A stretch of DNA of 59,884 bases. It comes from Sediminispirochaeta sp964394395 (GTDB lineage: Bacteria; Spirochaetota; Spirochaetia; DSM-16054; Sediminispirochaetaceae). A model generated the notes under the pieces. It searched no databases. It had not been told where the DNA came from and saw only the letters and a program-made list of their open reading frames with translations. The position numbers and the translations under genes are program-made. The stretch lies in contig CAYMWV010000004.1 in assembly GCA_964394395.1 (NCBI GenBank), forward strand, positions 1 to 59,884, read 5' to 3'. Below, one piece after another: positions 57,759 to 59,884 of the stretch (position 1 is its first letter; each line of letters begins with the position of its first letter).

Positions 57759-58051
57759 GGACCGCTCCCATCAGGTGATAAGGAGAGATCAGTGTGGCCA
57801 TCGGGCAAAGATATATCGTAGGGGAATGTCAGCTCATAGGGAATAAGCTCAGAAGTGATCAGAAGATCCTCGGATACAGAGAGAACCAGCAGCTCTTCAC
57901 CATTCAGCATCCGACTGATTTTTTCAGCATCCAGATTTGGAGCCCCACGAAGAGAGAGAACGTCCGTATCAACCTGTGCGACGGGTCCCTGCAGGCTAAA
58001 AGAAAAAAGAGACTGCAATGGGAGCAACAACAATAGCAGTATCAGTGACAT
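57755..58051 (-). pseudogene. Exported SH3b-like N-terminal part of the same gene
   Basis: Starts 'MSLILLLLLLPLQSLFSF', a signal peptide, then 'VDTDVLSLRGAPNLDAEKIS' and 'LNGEELLVLSVSEDLL', the pattern of a bacterial SH3 domain (V..LNVR.GP....V...L..G..V.VL). It ends at a TGA where the ankyrin-like ORF takes over in another frame. If not frameshifted, it would be a short secreted SH3b protein. Confidence 0.45.
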
Positions 58052-58132
58052 AAGGGGATACTATGCAGAAACGGATACCGAGCATAGCGGGGATTTACAT
58101 ACATATTCTTTCCGGGATCCTGGGATTGGAAG

Positions 58133-58282
58133 GAGCTCTGTTGTTACAACACCTATCGGGAGCAGTCTGTTAATCTTTTCTATTGGCGCCTTTCACCCGG
58201 AATCGAAGTTGATTTTCTTGTGAACCATATCGACTGTGCCATTGAAACTAAGGCTTCTGGTAAAGTGAAGCCGAGTATTTGA
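58133..58282 (+). pseudogene. C-terminal fragment of a DUF4143 AAA+ ATPase
   Basis: Reading in frame to TGA 58280-58282: 'NTYREQSVNLFYWRLSPGIE' continuing 'VDFLVNHIDCAIETKASGK'. This is the nuclease-like end of the large family of AAA+ proteins with a C-terminal DUF4143 domain (..YWR...G.EVDF......AIEVKAS). No N-terminal ATPase part is present. A mobile-type gene fragment. Confidence 0.75.
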
Positions 58283-58466
58283 CTCCGGTTCTGTTGTTTG
58301 ATCAACTCATTCAGCGTCTATGGTTCCCTTCGGAAATGTCGATGCGTCATTCAGATCAACCGTTATTTTTATCTCGCTCATAAACACTTACCCCCTTTTG
58401 TTCGCTTTTACAATCAACTCTTTTCAGTTTGGCAAAGCACAACAGTTCATTCTATTCTATACTGGT

Positions 58467-59729
58467 ATGATGCGATTCAAAAGAATAATCAAAAGAGTAG
58501 TGATAATCATCCCCATCACGGCAGCGGCCGCGATGGCAGTACTTTGGCTCATCGCCATGCCGCCGCGAAATCTCCCGAAGCCGACGGGAAATTATCGCAT
58601 TGGAACCGTGAGTTACGACCTGACAGATGAGGGCCGTTCTGATCCTTATGCCGAGGTTTCGGGTAATCCGCCCGGCCCAAGAACAATCAGGATTCAAATC
58701 TGGTATCCCGCCGTCTCCTCAGACAATGTGAGGCGGCGGTCCCCATGGATGCCCGACGGAATCCGTCAGATTCGGGGCATTGTAAAAACCCATGGCTTCC
58801 CCCCCTTTGTTTGGGATCATACCCAGCTTATGAAATCCAACAGTTTTCGGGGGGCAGAACCTGCCGCACATACCGGGTCAGGGAGCGGGCAGCCCTGGCC
58901 GATTATCATTATCTCCCACGGATGGGAGGGATACCGGGGGCTTCATGCCGATCTGGCGGAGGAGCTTGCAAGTCATGGATACCTGGTGGCTGCAGCGGAT
59001 CACAGCTACGGATCAGCAGCTACCTTACTCGGCGACGGCCGCCTCCTGCAATCCAGTGCGGCGGTACTGCCGGAAAGGGAGGTATCCCCAGATTTTGCCT
59101 CCCATGCCAGCCTGCTCGTTCAAACCTTCGCCGATGACAACCGGTTTATCCTGGATCATCTATCCCGGATAGCACAGGGGAGTTCACAACAGGGGCCTGA
59201 AACCTTGGGTGATCTCACCGGCCTTCTCGATACCTCCCGTATCGGACTGCTCGGCCATTCTACCGGGGGCGGAGCCATGGTCAGACTTGTCCTTGATCTG
59301 GCAGAAGAGGAACGGAAAACCGGATCGGCCCCGCACATCGCCGCCTTGATCGGTCTCGATGCCTGGGTTGAGCCGGTGGGCAGCTCCGATCTATTGTCGG
59401 GGGAGTACCAGGTCCCCTCACTGTTCCTCCGCAGCGCCCAGTGGGAGGGGGGAATAAATGACAGTTACCTGCTGCCCTTTGTTGAAAGTCTCCGCAGCCC
59501 GGTAGCACTGTACCAAATAGAAGGAATCACCCACAGCCAGTTCAGTACATTATATATGTACGCCCCGGTGGTGAAATGGCTGGGACTGCTGGGTTCGACT
59601 GATGCAAGAGGATTCATGGAATATCAGAGGCAGCAGGTACTTCGCGTCTTTGACCACACCTGTAAGGGAGAAGCGTATTTAGTCCCGGAATATGCGGGGC
59701 TGGAGAAGATATACGGGAATATACCTTGA
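58467..59729 (+). CDS. Membrane-anchored alpha/beta hydrolase, PAF-acetylhydrolase-like
   Basis: One N-terminal membrane helix ('VVIIIPITAAAAMAVLWLIAM') then an alpha/beta hydrolase resembling platelet-activating-factor acetylhydrolase II. Motifs: 'IRIQIWYPA', oxyanion region 'IIIISHGWEGYRG', nucleophile elbow 'IGLLGHSTGGGAM', Asp in 'LIGLDAWVEP', His in 'IEGITHSQFS'. Likely an ester or phospholipid hydrolase facing the periplasm. ATG 58467 or 58470 gives the membrane anchor directly; the frame is open from 58320 but that extension looks non-coding. About 420 aa. Its stop is embedded in the YefM C-terminal fragment, so the gene abuts a recombination junction. Confidence 0.82.
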   Translation: MMRFKRIIKRVVIIIPITAAAAMAVLWLIAMPPRNLPKPTGNYRIGTVSYDLTDEGRSDPYAEVSGNPPGPRTIRIQIWYPAVSSDNVRRRSPWMPDGIRQIRGIVKTHGFPPFVWDHTQLMKSNSFRGAEPAAHTGSGSGQPWPIIIISHGWEGYRGLHADLAEELASHGYLVAAADHSYGSAATLLGDGRLLQSSAAVLPEREVSPDFASHASLLVQTFADDNRFILDHLSRIAQGSSQQGPETLGDLTGLLDTSRIGLLGHSTGGGAMVRLVLDLAEEERKTGSAPHIAALIGLDAWVEPVGSSDLLSGEYQVPSLFLRSAQWEGGINDSYLLPFVESLRSPVALYQIEGITHSQFSTLYMYAPVVKWLGLLGSTDARGFMEYQRQQVLRVFDHTCKGEAYLVPEYAGLEKIYGNIP

Positions 59730-59856
59730 GGACTACAACGGATGGACAACTACCAACCACCTGTTAAGCACGCCGAAAAATGCTGGCCGACTTTTAAGCG
59801 CTGTAAAAGATGTAAAGGCCGGGCGAGTCATCAAGAGAGAGCCTGTAGATGAATAG
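59719..59856 (+). pseudogene. YefM/Phd antitoxin, C-terminal fragment
   Basis: In the frame ending TAG 59854-59856: 'YLEDYNGWTTTNHLLSTPKN' followed by 'AGRLLSAVKDVKAGRVIKRE'. This is the YefM C-terminal half (LEDYNxxxETxYLLxSPxNAxRLLxAI). The N-terminal DNA-binding half is absent because the preceding bases are the hydrolase 3' end. It may still be made from an internal start but cannot be a complete antitoxin. Confidence 0.8.
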
Positions 59857-59884
59857 AGGGGTCTACTGGCATGATTCCGCATGG
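59849..59884 (+). CDS. yoeB: Start of a YoeB/Txe-family toxin (cut by window end)
   Basis: ATG 59849 overlaps the YefM stop by 8 bp, the usual yefM-yoeB coupling, and reads 'MNRGVYWHDSAW', matching the YoeB N-terminus (..xxWxxxAWEDYxYW). Only 12 codons are visible, so integrity cannot be judged. YoeB is a ribosome-dependent mRNA interferase. Confidence 0.6.
   Translation, partial: MNRGVYWHDSAW

Noticed and set aside
1..59884. tRNA, rRNA, tmRNA or SRP RNA genes
   Set aside because: No stretch shows a convincing tRNA cloverleaf, rRNA or other known RNA signature by eye. A tRNAscan or Rfam search would be needed to exclude small RNAs.

Overview
The window looks like chromosomal DNA from a free-living, fairly GC-rich spirochaete (Spirochaetales-like). 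This is inferred, not proven. The support is a MurA with Asp in place of the catalytic Cys (as described for Borrelia, Treponema, Chlamydia and Mycobacterium), a FlgM-type anti-sigma factor, a CarD-type regulator, many lipoprotein or TPR proteins of no clear family, and a TIM-barrel/ABC sugar uptake style typical of saccharolytic spirochaetes. No tRNA, rRNA or CRISPR array is visible. There are two 100-N scaffold gaps, at 11772-11871 and 29476-29575.

Region 1 (1-14.4 kb) is mostly housekeeping and envelope. It holds rsmE, a GT26 glycosyltransferase, fxsA, a repeat-bearing lipoprotein and murA. Next come a three-gene membrane/TPR/J-domain operon, an AT-rich intergenic island with two perfect DnaA boxes, and a STAS/Zn-ribbon - YbjN - PspA operon behind a consensus promoter. 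The region ends with a sigma-54 activator-like response regulator that lacks its DNA-binding domain, a CCA-enzyme-like HD protein and an NrnA-type DHH phosphoesterase.

Region 2 (14.5-30.1 kb) has a histidine kinase, a glutaredoxin under a promoter overlapped by a perfect inverted repeat, a TrmH-type methyltransferase, a degenerate iron-alcohol-dehydrogenase homologue, flgM, rsmI, an MBL-fold hydrolase, a SanA-like protein, aspS, a cupin, a radical SAM protein and thyX. A possibly leaderless acyltransferase/zinc-ribbon membrane protein pair follows. A second rsmE paralogue is split by a scaffold gap whose flanks overlap.

Region 3 (30.2-41.6 kb) carries a heterodimeric ABC exporter with one degenerate and one consensus ATP site, lplA, a single-domain response regulator, an oligopeptide-binding lipoprotein, malQ, and a carD-ispD-ispF-nth run.

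Region 4 (41.6-50.8 kb) is a carbohydrate locus. It has an MscS channel, a FecR/TPR protein, two sugar permeases, a solute-binding protein, a 5'-nucleotidase-like enzyme, a truncated 2-hydroxyacid dehydrogenase, a GntR/HutC regulator and a class I aldolase. Related GTTGTA-type sites at three promoters suggest one local regulon.

Region 5 (50.8-59.9 kb) is accessory. It has a RibD-like reductase, an SDR, an intact vapBC module with visible promoter and operator, and a family B DNA polymerase. Around these lie broken genes: a YefM N-terminal half with a stop codon, a VapB/VapC pair cut short, and CPBP-protease, SH3/ankyrin and DUF4143-ATPase fragments. A YefM C-terminal half followed by the start of a YoeB-like toxin runs off the window end. 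The pattern reads as repeated insertion and deletion among toxin-antitoxin modules.

A recurring theme is short tandem repeats: 15-bp in-frame units in three genes, a 16-bp intergenic array, a (CCCTG)7 tract, and a 13-bp duplication over the first start codon.
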